DNA from: Bacteroidales bacterium UBA5266
Lineage (GTDB): Bacteria; Bacteroidota; Bacteroidia; Bacteroidales; WCHB1-69
Reading direction: 5' to 3'
Assembly (NCBI GenBank): GCA_002411545.1
Contig: DHTG01000054.1
Location: 39,309 to 73,145, forward strand
Length of the DNA stretch: 33,837 nt
Shown one piece after another: positions 1 through 7,535 of this stretch. Under the pieces are notes generated by a model, which was not told the DNA's origin, made no database searches, and saw nothing but the letters and a program-made list of their open reading frames with translations. Within the stretch, counting starts at the first letter, position 1. Each line of letters starts with the position of its first letter. The translations under genes and the position numbers were made by a program.

Positions 1-1734
1 ATGTCGGGAAACGATTTATCGACATTTCCCGATTATCCTGCAGAAATCAGGGCTCCTCACAACACCGTAGCAGGAGTTTCAGGTTATCAAGTACATATCG
101 GAAGTGAAATTCATACTATAGGGGATAAATGTGATGTATTGGTAGCCATGAATCCGGCATCCTTAAGAGCCAATTTACAATGGGTTAATATGGGTGGAAC
201 CATTATCGTTGATGCTGATACCTTTGTTGAAAGAGCCATTACAAAAGCAGGTTATGAATCTAATCCGTTAGAAGACGGAAGTTTATCAAGTTATAACCTT
301 ATAAAAGCTCCAATATCTAGTGCAGCAAAACAAGTAGCGCTTGAACAAGGCTTGGAACTCAAAGAAGCCGACAGGACTAAAAATATGTATGCTTTAGGTA
401 TGGTTGCTTTTATGTTTGATAGGGATTTACAAATATTGAGTAATCAAATTGCAGCTAAATTCAAGAAAAAACCAAAGATCAGCGAGACAAACATAGCCGT
501 TCTAAAAGCCGGCTATATTTATGCCGAAAGCATTGAAGCCATTGAATCGCGCTACCACATTCCAACAGCTACTTTAGAAAAAGGCAAATACCGTAATATA
601 TCCGGTAATATTGCCACCGCCTGGGGTTTATTAGCCGCCGCTGAACGCTCGGGACGACCTTTATTTTTAGGTTCTTATCCCATTACACCAGCCACAGACA
701 TACTTATTGAACTCGCAAAACATAAATCACTAAATGCACGTGTTATGCAATGCGAAGATGAAATAGCCGGAATCTGTTCATCTATCGGTGCTTCCTATGC
801 CGGGTCCTTGGCCGTAACCTCTACTTCAGGGCCGGGCTTATCGTTAAAATCCGAAGCCATTGGATTAGCTGTTATGACTGAACTACCCTTAGTCATCGTC
901 GATGTACAAAGAGGGGGCCCTTCAACGGGTTTACCCACTAAATCAGAACAAGCGGACTTATTGCAAGTATTATACGGTCGTAACGGATCATGCCCATGCA
1001 TCGTACTGGCAGCCACATCCCCTAACGACTGTTTCGAAACAGCTTATATGGCTGCGAAATTATCGATGGAACATATGACCCCTACCATTCTTATGACCGA
1101 CGGTTACATAGGACAAGGCTCCGAACTATTTAGAATTCCCAAAGTTGCCGACATGCCTTCCATTACACCTCCTATTGCGGAGAAAAACGATCCCAATTAT
1201 AAACCCTATCGTCGTGATGATAAAACATTGGCACGTAAATGGGCACTACCCGGCACCCAAGGATTGGAACACCGTGTAGGTGGTTTGGAAAAAAGCGATA
1301 TTTTAGGCGCCGTTTCTACCGACCCGAATAATCATGAAAAAATGGTATATTATCGCAACGAAAAAGTACAAAGAGTAGCCGATTATATACCTGAACAAAA
1401 TGTTATCGGCGAAGAAAGTGGCGATTTACTGGTCGTTAGCTGGGGTGGAACCAAAGGACAAACCTATATAGCCGTTAAAGAAATACAAAAACAAGGCAAA
1501 AAAGTAAGCTTAGCACATTTTAAATATATTATGCCATTACCTAAAAATACCGCTGAAATTTTTGCGAAATTCAAAAAAATACTGGTTTGCGAATTAAGCG
1601 ATGGACAATTTGCTAATTACCTACGCATGGTTCATCCGCAATTTACCTATCGTAAATACAACAAAATAAAAGGAACACCTTTTACTACGATAGAATTAAC
1701 CAATGCTATTAATCAATATTTAAAGGAGGAATAA
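1..1734 (+). CDS. korA: 2-oxoglutarate:ferredoxin oxidoreductase subunit alpha (fused gamma-alpha), 5' partial
   Basis: Large subunit of a 2-oxoacid:ferredoxin oxidoreductase, which oxidatively decarboxylates 2-oxoglutarate (or another 2-oxoacid) to an acyl-CoA and reduces ferredoxin in the cytoplasm. The reading frame begins exactly at base 1 inside the conserved N-terminal gamma domain (GNDLSTFPDYPAEIRAP). The glycine-rich segment that normally precedes it in this family is missing, so the ATG at base 1 is an internal Met and roughly 30-50 residues lie outside the window. The alpha (pyrimidine-binding) domain follows from about residue 200, with GSYPITPATD, the CEDEIAG segment near 250 and TSTSGPGLSLK near 275. 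korB starts 3 bp after the stop, so the two are one operon. The substrate is inferred from family resemblance; another 2-oxoacid is possible. Confidence 0.93.
   Translation: MSGNDLSTFPDYPAEIRAPHNTVAGVSGYQVHIGSEIHTIGDKCDVLVAMNPASLRANLQWVNMGGTIIVDADTFVERAITKAGYESNPLEDGSLSSYNLIKAPISSAAKQVALEQGLELKEADRTKNMYALGMVAFMFDRDLQILSNQIAAKFKKKPKISETNIAVLKAGYIYAESIEAIESRYHIPTATLEKGKYRNISGNIATAWGLLAAAERSGRPLFLGSYPITPATDILIELAKHKSLNARVMQCEDEIAGICSSIGASYAGSLAVTSTSGPGLSLKSEAIGLAVMTELPLVIVDVQRGGPSTGLPTKSEQADLLQVLYGRNGSCPCIVLAATSPNDCFETAYMAAKLSMEHMTPTILMTDGYIGQGSELFRIPKVADMPSITPPIAEKNDPNYKPYRRDDKTLARKWALPGTQGLEHRVGGLEKSDILGAVSTDPNNHEKMVYYRNEKVQRVADYIPEQNVIGEESGDLLVVSWGGTKGQTYIAVKEIQKQGKKVSLAHFKYIMPLPKNTAEIFAKFKKILVCELSDGQFANYLRMVHPQFTYRKYNKIKGTPFTTIELTNAINQYLKEE
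1721..1730 (+). promoter_or_regulatory. Strong Shine-Dalgarno for korB inside the korA 3' end
   Basis: The sequence TAAAGGAGGA lies in the last codons of korA, with its core about 8 bases before the korB ATG. A near-perfect anti-16S match is uncommon in Bacteroidetes and suggests independent or reinforced initiation of korB within the operon. Confidence 0.7.
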
Positions 1735-1737
1735 ATT

Positions 1738-2769
1738 ATGAGTTACGATATAATAGAACGTTCAGAAGTTCCCTTAACAAAAGAAGATTTCGCCAGCGAT
1801 CAAATGGTTAAATGGTGTCCGGGTTGTGGTTCACATGCCATTTTAGCCTCTTTAGAAAATGTTTTCCCGAAAATAGGATATAAAAGAGAAAACTTTTGTG
1901 TTGTTTCCGGTATCGGTTGCGCTTCTCGTTTTCCATATTATGTAAACACCTTCGGTTTTCATGGCATTCACGGACGAGCCACTCCTATCGCTACCGGTGT
2001 TAGGGTATCAAACCGTCATTTAAGCGTTTGGATTACAGCTGGTGATGGCGATTTAATGGCCATAGGTGGCAATCATTTTATCCATACCATCCGAAGAAAT
2101 GTCGATTTGAATATTATGTTATTCAATAATCAAATCTACGGATTAACCAAAGGACAGTACTCTCCTACTACTCCTTTCGGACAAATCACCAAAACATCAC
2201 CTTACGGAACCATTGAAAAACCTTTTGCCGTAGGTAAATTAGTATTGGCAGCACAAGGGTCTTTCTTTGCCAGAGCATTGGATAACAATCCTAAACTAAT
2301 GGTCGATGTGATGTTCGAAGCAGCTAAACATGACGGTACTTCCGTTATCGAAATCTTACAGAATTGTGTAATCTTTAACGACGGTGCACATAAAGAAATA
2401 GCCGATAGAACCACCGCCGCCGATAAACAGCTTATCTTAAAACACGGTGAACCTATGATTTTCGGCAAAGACCGTAACAAAGGAATACGTTTAGGGGCCA
2501 AAGGACTGGAAGTAGTTACCATAGGCGAAAACAACATTACCGAAAAAGATATTCTTATTCACGATGTAACACAAGAAGATTCAGGCATACACAATATGTT
2601 AGTAGACATGAAATTACCTCATTACCCCATGGCTTTCGGTGTGATTCGTGCCGTGCCTACACCTACCTATGATGAACTTTTGGAAGAACAAATTAAAGCC
2701 GCACAGAAATCCTCTCCCATTAAATGTGTTGACGATTTACTCAATAGCGGCGACACCTGGGAAATTTAA
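1738..2769 (+). CDS. korB: 2-oxoglutarate:ferredoxin oxidoreductase subunit beta (TPP-binding)
   Basis: Thiamine-pyrophosphate subunit that works with KorA in ferredoxin-dependent 2-oxoacid oxidation. Visible motifs are KWCPGCG at residues 25-31 (cysteines conserved in the family), GIGCASRFPYY near 58-68, and the TPP/Mg2+ motif GDGD at 102-105 followed by the FNN at 129-131. At 343 aa it matches the KorB-type beta subunits that pair with a fused gamma-alpha subunit. The ATG at 1738 is fixed by the strong upstream Shine-Dalgarno and a 3-bp gap from korA. A clear terminator follows, so the operon ends here. No ferredoxin-like delta subunit is present downstream. Confidence 0.94.
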   Translation: MSYDIIERSEVPLTKEDFASDQMVKWCPGCGSHAILASLENVFPKIGYKRENFCVVSGIGCASRFPYYVNTFGFHGIHGRATPIATGVRVSNRHLSVWITAGDGDLMAIGGNHFIHTIRRNVDLNIMLFNNQIYGLTKGQYSPTTPFGQITKTSPYGTIEKPFAVGKLVLAAQGSFFARALDNNPKLMVDVMFEAAKHDGTSVIEILQNCVIFNDGAHKEIADRTTAADKQLILKHGEPMIFGKDRNKGIRLGAKGLEVVTIGENNITEKDILIHDVTQEDSGIHNMLVDMKLPHYPMAFGVIRAVPTPTYDELLEEQIKAAQKSSPIKCVDDLLNSGDTWEI

Positions 2770-2790
2770 TATTCTTTACAATGTAATACA

Positions 2791-2821
2791 AACAGTCTCT
2801 ACCCACAGAGACTGTTTTTTT
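2791..2821 (+). terminator. Intrinsic terminator after korB
   Basis: A perfect 10-bp inverted repeat (AACAGTCTCT with AGAGACTGTT) encloses a 6-base loop and runs into a T tract. Confidence 0.9.
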
Positions 2822-2869
2822 ATTAAACATTAGTGATGAATAAGTGTTAATAATAATAAAAATAAAATC

Positions 2870-3844
2870 ATGTTATATCCTTTAAAGTTTCAACCTATAT
2901 ATAAAGAGAAGATATGGGGTGGTCATAAGATACATTCGGTTTTAGGAAAAGACTTTACTCCCCTACCCAATTGCGGCGAAAGCTGGGAAGTGTCGACTAT
3001 GAACGACAATGCTAGTATTATCACCAACGGATTTTTGAAAGGCAATGCATTAGATGAAATACTTTCGGTGTATATGGGTGATTTAGTTGGCGAAAAAGTA
3101 TTCGACCTCTACGGTGAAACCTTTCCTCTTTTGATTAAGTTTATCGATGCCAACGACGACCTTTCCGTGCAAGTCCATCCCAACGATGAGATGTCGGAAA
3201 AACTATACGGAGAAAATGGAAAAACTGAAATGTGGTATGTAATCAATGCGGATAAAGATGCCAAAATCAACATCGGTTTTAATACCCCTATGACTCAAGA
3301 AAAATTAGAAAAACACATCACAAACAATACCCTGGAGGATATTCTGCACTATGTAAACACTCAAGCCGGTGATGTTTTTTACATTCCTGCCGGCAAAGTT
3401 CACGCCATCGGAAAAGGAGTGTTATTAGCCGAAATCCAACAAGCATCCGACATCACCTACCGCCTTTACGATTATAACCGCAAAGATAAAAATGGCAAAT
3501 TAAGACCTTTACACATCAAAGAAGCGTATCAAGCTATTGATTATGAAAACACGAACAACGATCCTATACGTAAAACTCTTCACAAAAACAATACAACAAA
3601 CTTGCTCCAATCACCGTATTTCGTTACAAACATACTTAGCTTCGATAAACAAGTAGAAAAAATCTACACCGATGTAGATAGTTTTGTCATCTATATCTGT
3701 ATAGAAGGACACGCTCATATACACTATAACAAAAACAAAGAAAGCATTTCAAAGGGAGAATGCATACTACTACCCGCAATGATTGAAGATGCCGTTTTTA
3801 TTCCTCATGGGAACTGTACACTCATAGAAACCTATCTTCCCTAA
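2870..3844 (+). CDS. manA: Mannose-6-phosphate isomerase, class I (short form)
   Basis: Cytoplasmic zinc enzyme interconverting mannose 6-phosphate and fructose 6-phosphate; it feeds mannose into glycolysis or supplies GDP-mannose synthesis. The cupin metal ligands are all visible: Gln101 and His103 in VQVHPND, Glu120 in GKTEMWYV, and His178 in AGKVHAIG. The 324-aa length matches the short class I enzymes of Bacteroidetes and Firmicutes rather than the longer enterobacterial form. It stands alone between the korB terminator and the porin gene. I see no TAnnTTTG box in the 48 bp between that terminator and the ATG, so its promoter is unidentified. Confidence 0.93.
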   Translation: MLYPLKFQPIYKEKIWGGHKIHSVLGKDFTPLPNCGESWEVSTMNDNASIITNGFLKGNALDEILSVYMGDLVGEKVFDLYGETFPLLIKFIDANDDLSVQVHPNDEMSEKLYGENGKTEMWYVINADKDAKINIGFNTPMTQEKLEKHITNNTLEDILHYVNTQAGDVFYIPAGKVHAIGKGVLLAEIQQASDITYRLYDYNRKDKNGKLRPLHIKEAYQAIDYENTNNDPIRKTLHKNNTTNLLQSPYFVTNILSFDKQVEKIYTDVDSFVIYICIEGHAHIHYNKNKESISKGECILLPAMIEDAVFIPHGNCTLIETYLP

Positions 3845-4052
3845 AAACACACAAAACATAAATGGTATTTTATATTATAATGGAATTGTGTCTAAGGCGC
3901 TGGTATTGACCCTAAGAGTATAATAAGGCATCTAAACGATAAATTACCTGTTTTTTTCTTAACTATGGATTGATAAAGAATCCTATTTCATTTACTTCCA
4001 CCGAGTCCTCACCCTTTTTAATGCTTTTGGTCGTACAGCTGATATTTTTTTA

Positions 4053-4060
4053 TACTTTTG
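4053..4060 (+). promoter_or_regulatory. Bacteroidetes -7 promoter element (TACTTTTG) for the porin gene
   Basis: Perfect TAnnTTTG match 28 bases before the porin ATG. A TTTTG at 4025-4029 could be the -33 element, but its 23-base spacing is longer than usual. Confidence 0.6.
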
Positions 4061-4088
4061 CAACTCAAACATTATTTTTCTTATAAAG

Positions 4089-5153
4089 ATGAAAAAGAAT
4101 TCTATTTTACTTTTAGTAAGTCTTTTTATGATTAGTCCGCTTTTTTCGCAAGTAGATACGATCTCTGTAAATTCGACACATAAGAATCAATCCGATTCAC
4201 TTCAAAAACTCGAAACAACCCAAAGATTTTCGTATATACCGCGCATATTCAGCATTATTAAAACGGATTACGAATGGAATACCCAAAAAGGCACCCAACG
4301 ATTTCTTGTCAGGAATGCTCGTTTAGGGGTAAAAAGCGACATAAATCCATATATACATTATCAGATGGAAGTGGATTTATCCAGCGAAGGGGCTTTTCGA
4401 GTACTGAATGCTTTTACGGTATTCACCCCTTATAAAGACGAACAGCACAGCTTGAAATTATGGATGGGATATCAAAAACCTTTTTTTTCTTCGGAATATT
4501 TACGTAATCCTATGAAAATATTTTTCATACGTCCCTCATTAGTGATTAGTGAAATGACGGCCGGAATAGCCGATGTAGGTGTTATTGCCGATTATGCTTT
4601 CGACAACTCTCTACTTCCCTTTAACCTGGGATTAGGTGTATTTAACGGAATGGGGTTTAAAAATCAGTATTTCACCTCACCAAATTATAACGGACGGATA
4701 CGTATATATCCTTATGAAGGCTTTAGCTTTACCGCTCAATATTACGGTGGCCATAATATTGATTCTAATAAATTGAATATGTTAGGAATGGAAGCCGCTT
4801 ATCAAAATAAATCATTCTTTGCCGAAATAGCCTATTTTCATCGAAATATTAAAGATAAACTATTACACTCTTCAGATATAAACAGCAGCATTATGTTTCA
4901 AACCTATTATAGATTTCCACTGAAAAACATAAAACATTTACATTACATAGCTCCCACCATTCGTTGGGATATGCTTGGAAGTAAATATTTTATAGATAAT
5001 ATTTCATTTGCTCGATTAACAGCAGGAGTGAATTTCGGATTAGATCATCGCTACTTTAAAGCAGAATTTCGTTTGAATTACGAGAAATTTATACAAAGTA
5101 CGCTGCCTATTCATGAAGATATGTTTATCGCTGAATTCATAATTAGTATATAA
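4089..5153 (+). CDS. Outer-membrane porin, phosphate-selective OprO/OprP-like
   Basis: Predicted outer-membrane beta-barrel channel. A signal peptide (residues 1-21, basic MKKN start, hydrophobic core, ending FSQ) is followed by a barrel rich in alternating aromatic residues. The stretch LVRNARLGVKSDINPYIHYQ near residues 77-96 resembles the RxRRARLGxxG opening strand of the OprO/P family. The C-terminus (FIAEFIISI) has the alternating hydrophobic pattern of a final barrel strand. At 354 aa it is a little shorter than typical OprP relatives. It is convergent with the LytTR regulator gene, with 11 bp between stops and no clear terminator. Substrate specificity cannot be read from the sequence. 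Confidence 0.75.
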   Translation: MKKNSILLLVSLFMISPLFSQVDTISVNSTHKNQSDSLQKLETTQRFSYIPRIFSIIKTDYEWNTQKGTQRFLVRNARLGVKSDINPYIHYQMEVDLSSEGAFRVLNAFTVFTPYKDEQHSLKLWMGYQKPFFSSEYLRNPMKIFFIRPSLVISEMTAGIADVGVIADYAFDNSLLPFNLGLGVFNGMGFKNQYFTSPNYNGRIRIYPYEGFSFTAQYYGGHNIDSNKLNMLGMEAAYQNKSFFAEIAYFHRNIKDKLLHSSDINSSIMFQTYYRFPLKNIKHLHYIAPTIRWDMLGSKYFIDNISFARLTAGVNFGLDHRYFKAEFRLNYEKFIQSTLPIHEDMFIAEFIISI

Positions 5154-5164
5154 CTTTTCTTCTT

Positions 5165-6025
5165 TTACATAGAAGCATCGGAAAAAAGTTGTATTACCTG
5201 ATTAGAATAAGTCTTTGAAACAGGAATATCGGGCAGAGATTTAGCATCTAATTCGATGTATAGACCGTCTTTTTCTCTTCTTAACACATTTACTTTCGCT
5301 AAATTAATCATGTATGAACGATGACATCTCACTAAATTGCTATTTGTTAATAAATTTTCAATGTTTTTCAAAGAGTTTCTAAGAATAAAATGGGAAACCT
5401 TTTCCTTGTTTATATAGCATATTTTAATGTAATTGTCGGCAGCTTCTATATAAAACAAATGATCGGCATTAACCGAGAGCTTTAAATTCCCCTTATCGTC
5501 AGGAAAATTAATCAAATTTGGTTCTTCTCCATTTACTTTCACCACTGATTTTAAGTGAAGAGATTTTTTAATTTTTTCTAGGGCTACGTTCTTTTCTTTC
5601 AAATCGAAGTATAGCCATAGAATAGAATAAGGAAGAAATAATATGGCCGTAGAATAGAATATAGTATGTGAAAATATCTGAAAATAATCGCTTTTGCGAC
5701 CATCTATCAACCAAACGAATAAAGTACAGGCAAAGGAAATAAAAATAATTTCGGCAAGCATCCACGCAATATATGTCCAATAATACAACTCTATACGATT
5801 GCGAGTTAGATACATGATAATCCGACTTATAGCTAAAACTCCCAATCCAATAACTACAATCAAAATGGAATAAAAAACAAATGTATCGACACTCATTTCT
5901 TTCCAATTATTAGAATTAAAGGGTTTAAATATAATGATAAATACAAATACAAAAAAAGTTACAAAAAACAACAAACGAATAATATTTCCTTTCTCTGTTA
6001 AGTACGATGGTATCTTTTTCTTCAT
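5165..6025 (-). CDS. Membrane-anchored LytTR-family transcriptional regulator
   Basis: A one-component regulator: four predicted membrane segments (about residues 15-33, 47-70, 83-106 and 119-140), a short linker, and a C-terminal LytTR DNA-binding domain from about 180 to 285. LytTR hallmarks are DHLFYIEAADNYIKI, the FILRNSLKNIE helix and LVRCHRSYMINL. There is no receiver or kinase domain, so the membrane part may itself sense a signal. The start is set by a perfect -7 box about 19 bp upstream. It is divergent from the hydrolase/acyl-CoA ligase unit, and a direct repeat in the shared spacer is a candidate binding site. The regulated genes are inferred, not shown. Confidence 0.85.
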   Translation of the reverse strand: MKKKIPSYLTEKGNIIRLLFFVTFFVFVFIIIFKPFNSNNWKEMSVDTFVFYSILIVVIGLGVLAISRIIMYLTRNRIELYYWTYIAWMLAEIIFISFACTLFVWLIDGRKSDYFQIFSHTIFYSTAILFLPYSILWLYFDLKEKNVALEKIKKSLHLKSVVKVNGEEPNLINFPDDKGNLKLSVNADHLFYIEAADNYIKICYINKEKVSHFILRNSLKNIENLLTNSNLVRCHRSYMINLAKVNVLRREKDGLYIELDAKSLPDIPVSKTYSNQVIQLFSDASM

Positions 6026-6043
6026 CCTAATTTTAATTTAATG

Positions 6044-6051
6044 CAAAGGTA
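6044..6051 (-). promoter_or_regulatory. -7 promoter element (TACCTTTG) for the LytTR gene
   Basis: Perfect TAnnTTTG on the minus strand, predicting a leader of only about 12 bases. No convincing -33 TTTG at 19-21 bases. Confidence 0.65.
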
Positions 6052-6247
6052 CATTATTTTTACGATATAATTTATATTAATTTAAAATAAAACAAATTGG
6101 ATTATGTATTTAATATATTGCATATTAAGCATTACAATACCTATATACATTATGAATTTTTGACACTTTTTCCATCATACATATCCTACTCATGTTGCTA
6201 ATTTTGACGTTTGGTTTGGCCACGGGATAAACGCCCTTAAGTTATAC

Positions 6248-6281
6248 TTTTACCCCGCATATACATTTTTTACCCCATATA
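6248..6281. promoter_or_regulatory. Candidate operator: two direct repeats TTTTACCCCnnATA, period 20 bp
   Basis: TTTTACCCC occurs at 6248-6256 and again at 6268-6276, each followed by two variable bases and ATA. The 20-bp period, close to two helical turns, fits the paired direct repeats bound by LytTR dimers. The site lies 65-98 bp upstream of the -7 box of the hydrolase gene, a usual activator position. Seen: the repeat. Inferred: that the adjacent LytTR protein binds it. Confidence 0.45.
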
Positions 6282-6345
6282 ATACACTTAGACAAAAAAA
6301 AACAGTATGCAACCACTTTTTAATAATTAGTATTGGAAAAGCCGA

Positions 6346-6353
6346 TATTTTTG
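6346..6353 (+). promoter_or_regulatory. -7 promoter element (TATTTTTG) for the hydrolase/acyl-CoA ligase unit
   Basis: Perfect TAnnTTTG ending 17 bases before the ATG. No TTTG at the normal -33 position, which would fit an activator-dependent promoter. Confidence 0.6.
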
Positions 6354-6370
6354 CTCAAAATTTTTAAGAA

Positions 6371-7519
6371 ATGTTCGATTTATATCAGCGACAATTAGAG
6401 TTAAAAAACAACTTTACCATTGGTCAAGATATTGTATATGATCATAGCTCCATGGAAATACGTTTTATGCCTTTTTTGTCGAATTTCAATTATGATGGAT
6501 ATACTTGTTTCGATAATTCTTTTACGCGTGAAGATGCAAACATAGACGAAAATAGAAAATTTTATTATCCGATATTTAAACCTTTATCTAAGCGGAAATT
6601 CGACAAAGCAATTTTGTTATTGCACGGATTGAACGAACGCAGTTGGGATAAATACCTATGCTGGGCTGAATTTTTATGTCATTACACCCAACGCCCGATA
6701 GTCTTATTTCCTTTAGCTTTTCACATGAATCGATCTCAATCGGGATGGTTAAATATAAGAAATATTTTTAAAAACTTACCCTTGAGACTCAATAAAAAGC
6801 AAGCTAATGATACCGTAAATGATACGGTAAGTGTAGTAAATTACGTATTGAGTGAACGCTTATCTGAAAATCCGATACGTTTTTATACATCCGGGAAACA
6901 ATCTCTTGAAGATGTTACTACTTTGGTTAAGGATATGAAATCGGGCAGGCATCCATTCTTTAACCACAATTGTCAGGTGGATATTTTCGCCTACTCCATT
7001 GGAGCTATGTTAACGCAAATTTTGTTAATGGCCAATCCCAATAAATTATTCTCCGATACCAGAGCTTTGCTGTTTTGTGGAGGCGCCTTGTTTGAAAAAA
7101 TGAACGGACTCTCAAAAAATATTATGGATAAAGTATGTTTTAAAGCATTGCATGCGTTTTATACCGACCGATGCCGTTTAGAACAAATCTTTTTATGTGC
7201 AAAAGACGAAATAAACACTTTCTTTTCAAGCATGCTGATGCAAGAAGTAAACAAAGATTTTCGTTATGCATTTTTTAAAACAATGGGTGATAAGATGAAA
7301 ATCATTTCATTACAAAAGGATAAGGTTATTTCTTATTCGGGCATTGTAGCCGCTGTAGGAAAAGATTATGCCATCCAACATGTGATTGAAATGGACTACG
7401 ATTATGCCTATTCCCACGAACAACCCTTTCCTTTACTGAATCAATCTTTGAAAGACAAAATCAACGACTCCTTTAATAAAACATTTACAATAATTGGAGA
7501 TTTTTTTAATTTAACATAA
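6371..7519 (+). CDS. Alpha/beta-hydrolase-like protein, DUF6051-like
   Basis: Probable cytoplasmic alpha/beta-hydrolase of unknown substrate; no signal peptide. A strand-turn AILLLHGLNERSWDKYL at residues 80-96 resembles the HG oxyanion loop. FAYSIGA at 206-212 resembles the nucleophile elbow (consensus GxSxG, here with Ala at the first position), making Ser209 the candidate nucleophile. A His in YSHEQPFP near 354 is a candidate catalytic base. The size and the FPLAFHMNRS segment (113-122) remind me of the DUF6051 group of Bacteroidetes proteins, recalled rather than searched. It is 16 bp upstream of the acyl-CoA ligase on the same strand, suggesting a joint role in acyl-ester release and activation. 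Confidence 0.6.
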   Translation: MFDLYQRQLELKNNFTIGQDIVYDHSSMEIRFMPFLSNFNYDGYTCFDNSFTREDANIDENRKFYYPIFKPLSKRKFDKAILLLHGLNERSWDKYLCWAEFLCHYTQRPIVLFPLAFHMNRSQSGWLNIRNIFKNLPLRLNKKQANDTVNDTVSVVNYVLSERLSENPIRFYTSGKQSLEDVTTLVKDMKSGRHPFFNHNCQVDIFAYSIGAMLTQILLMANPNKLFSDTRALLFCGGALFEKMNGLSKNIMDKVCFKALHAFYTDRCRLEQIFLCAKDEINTFFSSMLMQEVNKDFRYAFFKTMGDKMKIISLQKDKVISYSGIVAAVGKDYAIQHVIEMDYDYAYSHEQPFPLLNQSLKDKINDSFNKTFTIIGDFFNLT

Positions 7520-7535
7520 TATAAATAATATATAT

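Larger units (their letters stand above)
6026..6370. other. Divergent intergenic region, 345 bp
   Basis: AT-rich spacer between the LytTR regulator and the hydrolase gene. It holds a -7 box at each end (6044-6051 minus, 6346-6353 plus) and, between them, a 20-bp-period direct repeat at 6248-6281. I see no small gene, RNA or terminator in it. Confidence 0.6.
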
